Positions 36,133-46,898 of a stretch of 64,000 bases of DNA are shown here, piece by piece. Numbering within the stretch: position 1 is the stretch's first letter; every line of letters begins with the position of its first letter. Below the pieces are notes generated by a model. That model saw only the letters and a list, made by a program, of their open reading frames with translations, searched no databases and was not told the DNA's origin. The position numbers and the translations under genes are program-made. Source of the DNA: Krasilnikovozyma curviuscula (Eukaryota; Basidiomycota; Tremellomycetes; Cystofilobasidiales; Mrakiaceae); contig MVAQ01000092.1 in assembly GCA_014825775.1 (NCBI GenBank), positions 1-64,000 of the forward strand, read 5' to 3'.

Positions 36133-36929
36133 CGTCGGAGATTTCGATTTGGGTGCAATGAGTGAGGAGGAAGGAGAGTTCCAACGACAAGCTTTGATCC
36201 TGTTCTTCTCGGACAACCTCTTTTTCCCTTGTCTGCTGTTCTGAGGCAATTTGAGATGTGGATTGGAGCTATTAGAAATGAAATTGGAAGTTGATATATC
36301 CCATTTCTGGGCTTACCAGTTGCAAATGGCTTCGATCCAAACTTCCTTTGGCGTTAGGCTTTCTTCAACTGTTTCCTTTCCAATTTACAAAACCGTGAGG
36401 TTGTCGATCCAAAAGAAATGAAGCACGTCTTCTTCAATTGACTAAGCTGAGAAAGATATGAAGAGCTGTCAGACTAATGGCGTCCGAGCTTTATTTTCGT
36501 TCAAGGTCGCTACTGGTTCTAAAAGCCTGCCACTTTTATGTATATTTTTTCCGGATCTAGCCTTGATCAAGGCCAGTCTTAGGATATTTTACATGGTTAT
36601 ACTCGTGGACTGAAAGAAAGCCGTTTGCCTGGAGTATGGGTGTCACAAGCAATCACACCTTCGTTGGATTTTAGTACCAGAAGCTAACATTATTCAGCAA
36701 TACACATTTACGGTCAGATTATACTGTATTAGGTAGTAGAGAACAATATTGTGTAGGAGTGAAACAACAGAGAAAAATTAACAGAGTTCGTAATGATGAG
36801 AGCGAGGAGACTGAGGCGAGGTGGATTTGGATTGAACCCGTGAGACAAACATCTGTCAAGAAAGGTTCTCTCGTGTAAGCTATTGTTTTTTTTTTTTTGT
36901 CTAAAGAAAATCTACGGTAGTTCGCTTAC
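36133..36929. other. SSL1 leader region and 3' UTR of the small Cys-rich gene
   Basis: No open frame with protein features. On the minus strand a donor directly at the stop codon (36929) and an acceptor TTTCTTGACAG near 36859 fit a 3' UTR intron of the small gene. A T-run lies near 36887-36898. A donor-like GTAAGC near 36310 fits a 5' UTR intron of SSL1. Confidence 0.4.
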
Positions 36930-37485
36930 CTAAGCCTTCGCAATAGCAGGTGCCTCCGTCTCTAACACTGGAGGCTCAGCACCACTCCCAGCAGCTGCCA
37001 ACGCAGGAGCGACAGTAGGTAACTCAGTCGAAGTGATCTCTATTTTTCCAGCTGGGTTTACCATTGGGTCTTCCCTCCTCAGACCTTCAGCAGCGCGCTT
37101 CTTCTTCTCGAGCTCTGCTTCAGCTTGTGCTTCAGCGGTCGCAAAGTCGTCTCGTTCTCCAAAGGACTGTGGGCTGTAACAGAAGAAGATTGGAGTTAGT
37201 ATGATAGTTGGACGATGAGAACAAATATGTCATGGAAGAACTCACCAGCAGCCAGCTTGTTTTGACTTACGAGCGCTGTCTGAGGAATAAGTGTTGGTGT
37301 TACACCAGGTCTGTAAGCCTGTAACGAAGATTTCGCCTAGTATGCATAGAATGATGGTGTCAGCTTCAGATTGAAGTATAGCTTCACAGTCTCACGCTTC
37401 AAACGCATACTATGTATGGTCCAAAATAAGCCTCAGATCACCAGGAACAGTGGTACTTACAACATCCACCACCGACAGTAGCCAT
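36930..37485 (-). CDS. Small Cys-rich, C-terminally acidic/Ala-rich protein, unknown
   Basis: A three-exon gene of 119 codons assembled from the sequence: exon 1 37461-37485 (25 nt), exon 2 37246-37336, exon 3 36930-37173. Phases fit exactly (25+91+244 = 360 nt). The N-terminus MATVGGGCCEIF has a Cys pair right after a Gly run; further Cys residues are in the TWCNTN segment and in KQAGCCPQSFGE. After residue 45 it becomes helical and charged (TAEAQAEAELEKKKRAAEG) and ends in a Pro/Ala/Glu-rich tail (PPVLETEAPAIAKA). There is no signal peptide or membrane span. The Cys pairs could be palmitoylated and hold the protein at a membrane, but that is inference. I do not recognise the family. Good donor/acceptor sites at both introns make the gene credible. 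Confidence 0.75.
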
Positions 37486-38380
37486 TACTGAAATATTGAA
37501 TGAAGGAAAAGAAAGGTAGGGTGAAGTATACAGATGCTTTCAACGCTGGGGCTCAAGCTGTGTGAGGTGCCAAAGGTATCCAATTAGAAACAGAAAGGAA
37601 GTATCCAAAAGTGTCAATCAGGAAGGACCCCTATTGACGAGAGATAAGTCCAGCCAGGTAGGCTTCTGCTTACATTTTGCTACTCGAAACGTTGATTTCT
37701 TGTTGGCTGATGTGGTTTGACGAAAGGGAGCATCAACAAAAGCTGTGTTCAGATACACCCAAGGGAGCGATTTCGATTTTAGACAAATTTCTCTCAGACT
37801 CCAAGCTATGTGTCCTATAATCATATAAAGAGATTTGTTCTGGTTTCTGACCCAGGAAAAAGGAGAGTGACTGCTGCCATCTTTGTATTCGACGACGAGA
37901 CACAAAGCGCTTCACCTACTGAGTCCAGGAAATGTATCAAACCAGATGGCATTCACAGATGTTTGTGGTAGATCTACAATCTATCTGATTGTCGGTGGGC
38001 GACAAAATTGGAGAATTATCCCATTTGCGATGGTCTTCCAGTCAATTGTGCAGTAACGTTTGATCTTCTCGCTAACGTGAAGCATCAAGAAAGTTAAAAT
38101 ATAGATCATCAATCCGAAACAGATCCCACTTAATAAGTTGTGTAGCAGCTGTGACTTCAGGTTTAGGGAATTCAGTTCAAAACGAAAGGTGAGCGGACGA
38201 TAATCATCAATCAAGGGAATATGGAGGGGAAAGTACTGACCATGTTTCGCCTTCATCCATAGCCTCCCCTTCATCTATCAAGTACATCAATCTATCATCT
38301 ACTCGGATAGCTTAAAGGAAGAAGAAGGCATCAACTAGGCCGGATTATCACTTATCGTGCGCTGGAGCTGTGACGGTCCA
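37486..38380. promoter_or_regulatory. Divergent intergenic region, 0.9 kb
   Basis: Separates the small Cys-rich gene (-) from the UBA/UIM gene (+). Minus-strand open frames at 37618-37905 and 37981-38274 show no domain and no clear splice partners, so they are not called. Confidence 0.4.
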
Positions 38381-41300
38381 ATGGACACCTTGATTGACTT
38401 CGGTGTACCAGCAGACAAAGCTTCGTTTGCTCTTAACAAGTTTGGTCATAATGCAGAGAGGGCTCTGGAGTGGTGCTTTGGTGTGAGTATCCCTGACATT
38501 GCTTTTACAGCGGTCCATGGTCCAAATGCTGACGCACACGGTGCTCCTTGTCATTTTTCACCGTTCACTCGACTTCAATATATGTGATTGGAAAACACTA
38601 TGACTCCATTTTTATTTGTTTCTTTAATTTGTTACTTGCTGCTTCCTTCGCCTCGCAGGATGGTGAAAACTGGACCCCGTCTTCAGAAACCCTCCCACCT
38701 CGTCTCCCCGATCGGCCTCTGAACCAACGGACGAACTCACCAGTCGTCGGACCTCACCAACCGTCAAAAAATGTCTCATTTTTTGAAACTGGCTCGGATG
38801 ATGGCGATCGTGAGTCCCCTTATTTCCTCTCTTCCCTTCAGTTTCCGAACGCCTGGTTGCGCGACGACATTTTCGTCATGCTGTGATACTGATACCATCT
38901 TCGATTAAACTACTGAAATGAAAGGCTTCAATCCTGTTGATGTATCAGATGATCAGGTCCCACCCCTCTACCCTCTTGGATCCACCGCCTCCGGACCTCA
39001 GTCGACCGAAGACGACGACCTAAAACGAGCGATGGAACTTTCCCTTGCCGAATCTGGGGGAGGACCACCTTCATCCTCAAACGCAAATAACGACACTGCA
39101 TCCTTCGAGTACTCCCACCCTACTGTCCCACCTTCATACAACCCTTCATCCTCCGCTACGACCTACTTTGGCCCTTCGAATCGCAACGACACGAACAACG
39201 AATGGGGCATGGTCCTATCGAAAGACAGCGAAAAGACGGGACGAGAGAAGGAGGATGAGGATATGGCAAAGGCAATGAAGGAGAGCATGACAGATTCGCA
39301 GAATTGGGGACCCGCCGACGGCACTGGGAGTGATAGTGGGTGGAGAGCATCCGTTCAAGGATTCAGCAATGATACCTTTGCAGTTGAGAGACTGAAAGGA
39401 GCGTAAGTCTAGTTACTTCTGCTCAATATTTCCAGGCGCCAAAGGCTGATCTCCCGTTTTGTTCTTCCTTACCAACCTCGTAAACAGACCTGCTATTGTT
39501 TACCCTCTTCACACAACCATATCACTAACACGGGGCGAAACGCTGCTGCTTCATATCCTCACCTCTCTGATTCACATACCTTCTTTCGGAATCTTCCTCA
39601 CATCGCTGCAGTATCCGGATAAGCTCTCTGGCATCCTCCGCTCGATCTACGAATCCAGTCTATTTCCGTCAATTGTTACAAAGGAGCCGTCGAGCCCAAG
39701 TTCTGTTAGAGTCGAGGACGGCGAATTGGATATGACGGAAGCTGGCGGTGCGGACGACGGGAAGATGAAGGCTCAGTTGGTGAGCTTGGTATGCTTGAGT
39801 GATGAGGATTGGCATGACTTGCTTGGGCTAGCTGGAGCGAAAGGGGTGATGTATGAGAATATTGGGTACAGCGCTCAAGGTTTGTTTTTCACTTAAATAT
39901 TCGGATGTGTGGTTTTCGACGAGCACATCACTGACATTCATTCCACCTTTCTTATTGTCTCTCAGAAATCTGGGATAGACTCGCTTCATCTGTCATCGCT
40001 GAATCCTTAAACTCACTCAACGAATTGACCTCTCGTAAGATGCAGCAGTCGGCGCTGCGTGAACGTCAGAAAGCCAATCATCCAGAGCTGGTAGGCGAAG
40101 ATGATTCGGATAGTGGAGATGAAAGCGAAGATGTAGATCCAAAGACCGCTAAGGTGTTGAGGAGGTTGGGATGTGGAAGTGAGAAAAGAATTAACCGGCG
40201 AGTTTTCTTCTCTTGACTGCCTCATCAAAAATATCATAGCTCACTTTCGTTCTCGTTTGATTGCTGAACGGTAGAATATTCACAACTTTAGGTGCTGAAC
40301 TTCCACTTGAAGCGAACCCCGAAGCTGTTCAAGCCGTCAACATCACGGTCTCACCTCAAACTGGTACATCCGTTCATGACGCCATTGAGAAGCTGCTTTG
40401 GCCATCCGGTGATGGAGTGAGAGTGTTCTGGACAACTGCTGAGATTGTTGCTTTAGCTTTACAATACCCGGATAGAGTTGAAGGTGTAAGAACACCTTGG
40501 AAACTAGAAGAGTCTTTTTATGTTGGTGAGTCTGCGCATCATCTGTCAATAGGGAAAGCTTCAGCTGTTGATTGTTTAATCTTTCGCAGATCGATATATG
40601 AACTCCAATCTGGCGAACGTGGTACAGAAACGAGCAAATGCCGGTTTGTTGCGCGGAGAAGAACAAAACATGAAGGCAACGAAAGAGTCTTTGGTGATGC
40701 ATGAGGTAAGGACAACACCTCTGTCTAGACTGGCTGTAGCTGAACACCATCTACTCTTGGCCCTAGGGTAAACGAGTTCGAACCAGCTTGGAAACAGCAA
40801 TAGAGTACTTTTCGGAGGTGATTTCTCTAGAGGGGAAGACAGAGGCGGAGAAGGAAAAGATTCAAAAGACTAGAGCGAAGCTGCAGAAGATGCTGGTCGA
40901 GCTAGACAACCAAGTTGATTGTGAGTGTATTTCTTCTCATGTATCTCTCTGGGTCTAACATCCTCGTTGCTGCCATTGAAAGCTCTCACAAGCCAAATCA
41001 TCAAAAATCAGAAAGATCAACGTAACCTTTTCAACGACCCGGAACTCCTACAGCGAAAGGTAAGTCCTTCTTCCGACATCTTTTAAGGTTGGCTCTATTC
41101 ACACTCGCCTGTCTATTTCATCTATAGTATAATCTTCAATCTGTCATTTTCTTCAATGGCCTTCCACATGCACCGCCGTCAACAACAATGTATTCTTACC
41201 ACCGCTCATCTTCCTCCTCAACGTCGCCACCCGAATGGTTCAAAGTAGCTGACACGGCGGTGACATCTGTTACTCAAGAAGAAGTATTCTCAGACCATAC

Positions 41301-42877
41301 GGGCTTGCACATGGGTGCTGGTGCTTGTTTAGCTATCTACGCCAAGGATGAATCTTGGCCCGACAATGAAGATGATGAGGATGAGCTCGACTCTCTTTTG
41401 GCTGCACTGGTAAGTTGGCAATCTAAGTTCGAACACCTTCAGGCAATCAATAATAGAGTGGGTTTGTTTTTCAGGCTCAACAAGCTCAGCAGAATCAGCA
41501 ACCGGTAGTCGATGAACCTGCCTCCAACGGACCAGAAGATGTCGAGATGGCCTCATCAAACGTAACTCCAGTACTAGAACAAAGTTCCCTTATGGAGACA
41601 AACGAAGAGCCTACTCGCCAACAAGTCGAGGTCAACGAAACTGATCTGTCGACCATTGAGCCTGTCTCTGGATACATTTTGTCTAGCCTCGGTCCAGAAC
41701 ACGAAGCTAGTGGAGCTGATGGTCAGATCGGAGGGAAACCGCCGTGGAGCAAAAATATGAATCCGTTGACTGCAGCTCAGGTTGCGTGTGAACTTTGCGC
41801 TCAGCCGATGACTTTTCTTCTGAAGGTACGCTTCGAGTTTACGACGGTCCTGTTAGTTACTCATACTCCCTTCTGAATTGATTGCAGGTCAACACTCCAG
41901 AATCATTTGTTGAGCATCGCCCTGCGTTTTACGTTTTTGTCTGGTGAGCCCCCTCTTCCCATCAGTCCCCACTCCAACTCATTCTGATATCTGCCTGGTT
42001 GGAACAGCGCAAACGACCTTTGCCCATCTTACCCGGATCGCCCTTACAAAGTATGGAGACACACCTCGCTCCCTTCTAAACCTGCAGAAGCTGCAGCTGA
42101 CGAATCAGATGAAGTTTCACTGATACCACCTGGTCAAGAAGCGCTTTGTCCAGTGTGCACCTTGCGCTCGACAGCGGAGTGGAGTTGCCCGCGTTGTGAA
42201 GTGACGTACTGTTCTGACGAGCATCAAACTGGTGAGGCCATTTTATAAAGCAACTCATGTGATTTTCTTTCTTTAACGCTCTAGTTGCTTTCTTCAATCT
42301 TACAGCCGACTGGCGCAATCATTCGGACAACTGCAGAGGTATTGCCCAAAGTAGACGAACGGATGGGAAAATTCATAAACGATCTTCGAGTGTTGGCAGT
42401 GGGTGGAAAGTGGGAGACGGCGCTCCTAAATACGGTTGGGGAGAGGGAATGGATATCCAGCTTCAGCCGACTGAGAAGATCCGGAACGCATTGGGCACGA
42501 ATCATTGGCAGGTAATTGTTATTTTTTAGTTTCTTAAGAGATGCGTTCACATTTCTAACTTTTCTTTGAAGCTTCTGCGGTACGCGTCGCGACCAATGGC
42601 GACGAAATTCCAGCACGATAAGTTTGCTGATCCAGCCAACTGTGAGAAGTGTGGTAACGAAAGAGCCTTCCTCTTCCAGGTAGGTTTCAACGATGAGTTT
42701 CTTTGCCTATGCCAAGTTCTGACACTGTCTGCTTAGGTGTTGCCGTCGGTCTGCTCGGCACTAGAATGCACGGAAATCAAATTTGGAACCCTCCTCATCT
42801 ACGCTTGCCCTTATTGCACTAAAGAGTTAGGCTCTGAATGGAACCCGGAAATCATCACTTGCTTGAATACGACATGA
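38381..42877 (+). CDS. UBA/UIM deubiquitinase-like protein fused in frame to TSR4/PDCD2-like module
   Basis: One continuous spliced reading frame with two unrelated halves. The first starts MDTLIDFGVPADKASFALNK, a UBA domain, followed by a linker and a UIM (DDDLKRAMELSLAES). It continues with a degenerate USP25/28-like core (RGETLLLHILTSLIHIPSFG, AQEIWDRLASSVIAE, LFNDPELLQRKYNLQSVIFF, GLHMGAGACLAIYAKDE) in which I see no catalytic Cys or His box, so it may be inactive. From about 41660 a TSR4/PDCD2-like half follows: QIGGKPPWSKNMNP, CELCAQPMTFLLKVNTPE, a MYND-type zinc motif (ALCPVCTLRSTAEWSCPRCE then YCSDEHQTADW) and a C-terminal PDCD2_C-like part (NCEKCGNERAFLFQVLPSVC). Tsr4 is a chaperone of ribosomal protein uS5 (Rps2). 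No stop, and only one intron near 41411-41474, lies around the join. Two overlapping genes with separate transcripts remain possible; the ATG at 41547 could start the second. Confidence 0.75.
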
Positions 42878-43064
42878 ACTAGACATGTACTAGACGTCTC
42901 TGATGAACCTGATGATATGAACATAAACTACAGCAAGACCGAAACAGTATTATAAACAGCGCATCAAGCGCTTCCTGTTCAGTTCATACAGCATACAGGT
43001 CAATCCCTGAAATAAATAAAATAAATTAAACAAAACACAACATCTCGGCCGTCACTAGTCCGCG

Positions 43065-43816
43065 TCAAGCGCTCTCGAGGTGAGCAATCTGCTCCCATTC
43101 ACTCAAGCTCTCCAGACCGACAAAAAAGTAGTATGAGTTGTATGCCATAGCTGATAGAGGCTCTTTCATCCATCCGAAAGCTCCAAATGCAGGTCTGGGT
43201 TTACTGACCTGAAAACCGGCGAGAGAGTTGGTTCTGGTCAGCGCGTTGAGGGAGTGAGAATGAAAAAGAAATTTTTGGCGTACGATTTTCCACATCGATA
43301 TCAAGTGTTCAACTTCTTGTTGAAGGCGCTCTGGGTGTTTCTCGTCGATATAGAGAACTCCAGAAGTGTGGGCTTCGATAAGGTTTTCGAAGTCGTGTTT
43401 TATCTCCAATCCAGCCTACGTCCATACGAAAGCACGCGTGAGTACATCATTCTACGCGTCATTTAGAGAATCTGACTCACATTTACATAGACAAGCCATA
43501 AGTAAACGTATCTTAGGATCCAGAGAGAGTAGAGTGACCCCGCACCCCAGCTGCCGCCTCCCATTAGAGGGAGAGATACGGTTCCTTCGCCCAGGTTGAG
43601 AACAGGAACAAGTTCGATTGGGAACACGAAAAAGAATCCCAGAATGGTACAGAAGGCGCCAAAGTAGGATCTGAGGGAGGCCGAGAAGAAGGGGAACAGT
43701 GCTGGACGCCAGGACGCGGGGAAGAACCTCATGACTGTATAGTCAGCAGGGATAGTGGTTGGAAATGAAGCAATGGAGCTGGAGTCTTCTTTGGTATCGT
43801 AGTTGTAAGTCGACAT
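43065..43816 (-). CDS. Small predicted membrane protein, unknown
   Basis: Convergent with the fusion gene, 187 bp apart. The start at 43816 gives MSTYNYDTKEDSSSIASFPT and a polar tail; a strongly hydrophobic stretch follows (SYFGAFCTILGFFFVFPIEL), then a Gly-rich loop (LPLMGGGSWGAGSLY) and a second hydrophobic stretch (LWILRYVYLWLVYV). An intron (GTGAGT...ACGTAG) joins this to AGLEIKHDFENLIEAHTSG, a soluble helical C-terminal part ending in EWEQIAHLESA. Another intron probably lies around 43210. I do not recognise the family. Two membrane spans with both tails in the cytosol would fit. Confidence 0.65.
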
Positions 43817-44348
43817 CTGGAATGAGCCAAGTGAAAGTCCAACCTCAGAATCAGGAAAAAGCGCGTCGCGTTTTCTGTTGGCAGCTGGCCTTAACTCACT
43901 TTTCAGAGTTAGGATCAGCAGTTTAATTCCTTGGCTATACGATGAATCCGAATATAAATGTTGAAGTTATCTGTTTCTTATAACGAAGGGGTTTCTGACG
44001 ACTAATGGGCGTTCAAGGAGCACATCAGCTTGAGAACCAAGGGAAATAAACGGAGTCAACTGGACACACATAGCTCTGTAACACGTACCTAGATGGTGTG
44101 GGAGTGAGCCAGCACTCGAAGTGAGAATCGAAGAAGAAGTTGGGAAGAAGCAAGTTGGTTGGTTGAGAACAGCAAGGAAGCAAGGAAGCAAGTAAGCAAG
44201 TATGCGGCAGCAACTTTATTCATGCAGGACCCCTTTTTTTCGTCGCGCGCTAAAGAACGTGTCGCAAAATTGCGCTCCTCCTTTCGGGTAGAATACCAGT
44301 CGATTTTTCTTGGCTCAACGCAAGACAGGTATGCAATCACAGGTCACA
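43817..44348. other. Intergenic with short GCAAGGAA-type repeat
   Basis: Between the membrane protein start and the DBP9 stop, both on the minus strand. It contains an imperfect tandem of about four AAGCAAGG/AAGCAAGT units at roughly 44172-44200. No coding potential seen. Confidence 0.45.
44172..44200. repeat. Imperfect 8/4-bp tandem (GCAAGGAA / GCAAGTAA)
   Basis: A short microsatellite-like array in the upstream region of the membrane protein gene, made of AAGCAAGGAAGC-type units that change to AAGCAAGTAAGC near its right end. Confidence 0.6.
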
Positions 44349-46683
44349 CTACTTAAAGGTCTTCAAGGGATCCTTCTTCCCACCTCGTCCACCTCGCGAG
44401 CCACCTCTGCCACCTCTTCCCCCGCGTCCTCTACCACCGCGCCCACCTCTAGCGTTCGGTTTTCCGAAAGGGACATGCAGTTCTCCTCCGCCGACAGCTG
44501 ATTCAACAGCGCTCGGCGTCGAGCCTGGAACCGCACTGATTCGAGGCATCAGGTAAGATGGGACGTGCTTCAAGTGAGACTGAACTCGCGTTGGATGCAG
44601 TGGTGCGTCATGAGAGAGATATGCAAGATCTTGAGGGTTAATTGCAAAGTGAGACTGAATGACAATGACAAAGAAAATTGTCAGCGCAGAAGCAGCAAAA
44701 CCTTTGAGAAAGAGATTTCTGCAGACTCACCTTCAACTTCTCACTGTTGATCAGCTCCCTCCTGACTTCTTCACGCCTAGCCTCCTTTACAGCCTTCCTC
44801 GTTACACTTCTGAGGCCGTCCTCCATTCGATACCTGAACCCTTCTACCTCACTCCTTCTTCCTCCCCATTCCCACTCCTTAATATCTCCCCCGAAATGGT
44901 CTTTGATCTTGGCAAACACAATATCATCTCTCTTCGACGTATCCAACGTGACACTCTTGTCCTTCCCGTGTTCAGCTCGTGGAACGACGAACGAGATGGC
45001 AAGACCAGACTGGCCCGCTCGAGCCGTTCGGCCTATCCGGTGGATGTACGACGACAGAGTTGTTGGCAGGTCAAAGTTGAGGACGCAGGAGACGGAGATG
45101 AAGTCGATTCCTCGTGAGACACCAAAATATTTGTCTTGTTTGGGACCAGAGGAGCGTTTTGATTTCTTGGATGGCTTCGAGGTGGACGCTTCCGGTGACG
45201 CAGCGCGTTTCTTGGAAGAACTGGCTTTGGGTATTTCTTCAGCCCCGTCTTCTTTAGCAGCAATATCTTCCTCTTCCTCCTCGTCTTCCTCTTCGTCCTC
45301 TTCGGCGCTAGCGGTCGGTGCAGCTGCCGGTTGAGTTGGAAGGACTGAAATCAAAAGTAAGAAGTGGTGAGAAAAGGAGTCATAGAGATCTCGTTGTGCA
45401 AGTTACCACATCGCTTCACTTACAATTATCTGACTCGTCGATAATCTCGACCTTTCCTGCTTCATCCACCTCTTCCTGCTCCTCATCATCATCCTCATCG
45501 AACTCCCCACCAGCTTCGTCACTGGCAATGACGATGTCAAACACCCCCTTATTGAACTCTTCAACAACATGCAATCTTGAGTTCAAAGGCAATTCGCCGT
45601 TCAGTATACACGTCTTGATACCGAACTGTTCAAGGAAGAGTTTGAGTTTGTAGCAGCGGTCGACACTGTTGACAAACAGGATGATTTTGCCCTTAATGAG
45701 ACGCAGTTTGAGGAGTACATAGACTAGGAGGAACTTGTCGGTTTCGGTACAGTGCGATGAGAACTGGGTGAGGAGGGATTGGGAGAGTGGGGCTGGTGTG
45801 AGGTGAAGGACAGCCTGGAAACACAGTGTAAAATGCATATCAGTCTCATCGACTTAAATTTACGTCAACAAACAAAATATACTCACAGGATTTCTCAATA
45901 CCATCCCTTTGAGGATTTCGACGTCCTTCGTCAACGTTGCGCTCGCCAAAAAGCTCTGGAAGACTTTAGGCAGCCATCCATTACCAGATGAGAAGATCTG
46001 CTGGATACTCTCCGAATGGCCATAGCTGAGAATCAGATCTGCTTCATCAATGACTAAGTTTCCAAGTTCACTAAGGTCCAAAGCTTTACTTTGCAGCAAA
46101 GCCAATGCTCTGGCTGGAGTGGCGACGACGATATCGGGTCGATCAGATAGCAACAGACGTTCGAGGCCAGTGGTCGCACCTGATGCCACGTTACAGACGG
46201 AAAGAATTGGAGTGATGTACGTTAGGAGGGATTTGATGTGGGTCGTCACCTGAGTAGAGAGTTCTCTGGTTGGGACGAGAATGAGGGAACGAGTCGACTG
46301 TCGTTTCGCTGAAGTCAGTGGAAGAGCCTAAAAACAGAAGAGTTAGAAACATGTACAACTTCCGTGGGTGGGTACACCTGGTGAAGATCCAAGGGCAATG
46401 CTGCCTCGACCTGATCACTCCCTAAAGTTGAGTTACCACTTACTTCTTTTTCCTTCAAACACTTCTCTACAGCTGGGATACAGTAAGCACCAGTCTTTCC
46501 ACTGCCCGTCTGAGCCCTAGCCAAGATGTCTCTGCCATGTTCAAGTGCGAGTGGGATGGCTTCAGCTTGGATGGGAGTCGGTTTCGAAAATTTTAGATCA
46601 GCTAGCGATCGAAGGAGCCTGGGATCCAGAGGAGTCAAGGTGAGGAAGGATCCTGCTGGGTTGGAGGAAGATGCTGTTGCCAT
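44349..46683 (-). CDS. DBP9: DEAD-box RNA helicase Dbp9 (60S ribosome biogenesis)
   Basis: ATP-dependent RNA helicase of the Dbp9/DDX56 group, acting in the nucleolus in 27S pre-rRNA processing. All motifs are visible in order: Q-motif region [17 protein letters not shown], motif [14 protein letters not shown], Ia [13 protein letters not shown], Ib [32 protein letters not shown], then [19 protein letters not shown], motif V region [17 protein letters not shown] and [16 protein letters not shown] long acidic insert ([14 protein letters not shown]) with a basic Ser-rich stretch splits the region between DIVIASDE and the motif V block, as in other Dbp9 proteins. The C-terminus has [11 protein letters not shown] and an RGG/GRGG-rich tail ending KKDPLKTFK. 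Start chosen at 46683 ([12 protein letters not shown]); the frame is open to 46803 but adds an uncharacteristic tail. About six introns. Confidence 0.95.
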
Positions 46684-46898
46684 TGCTAGAGGCGTGGATC
46701 GTGTCTGTCGCCGTTGAGAGTTTATCGAAGCGTAAACAAAATTTCTAAAGTAGGGGCCGGTGCCACCACATTTAGATACGAAAGATTTGGACTCTCTTAA
46801 CATAGTGAGACAGATCAGAGCTAATCATAGGTCTTTCTCAAACTTGACAAAGCTTGGATAATGAACAACGTAATTCATGGGTCCTCGAGCGTACCCCA

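Noticed and set aside
44747..45334. A 195-codon plus-strand open frame rich in Ser
   Set aside because: Antisense shadow of the acidic and basic parts of DBP9.
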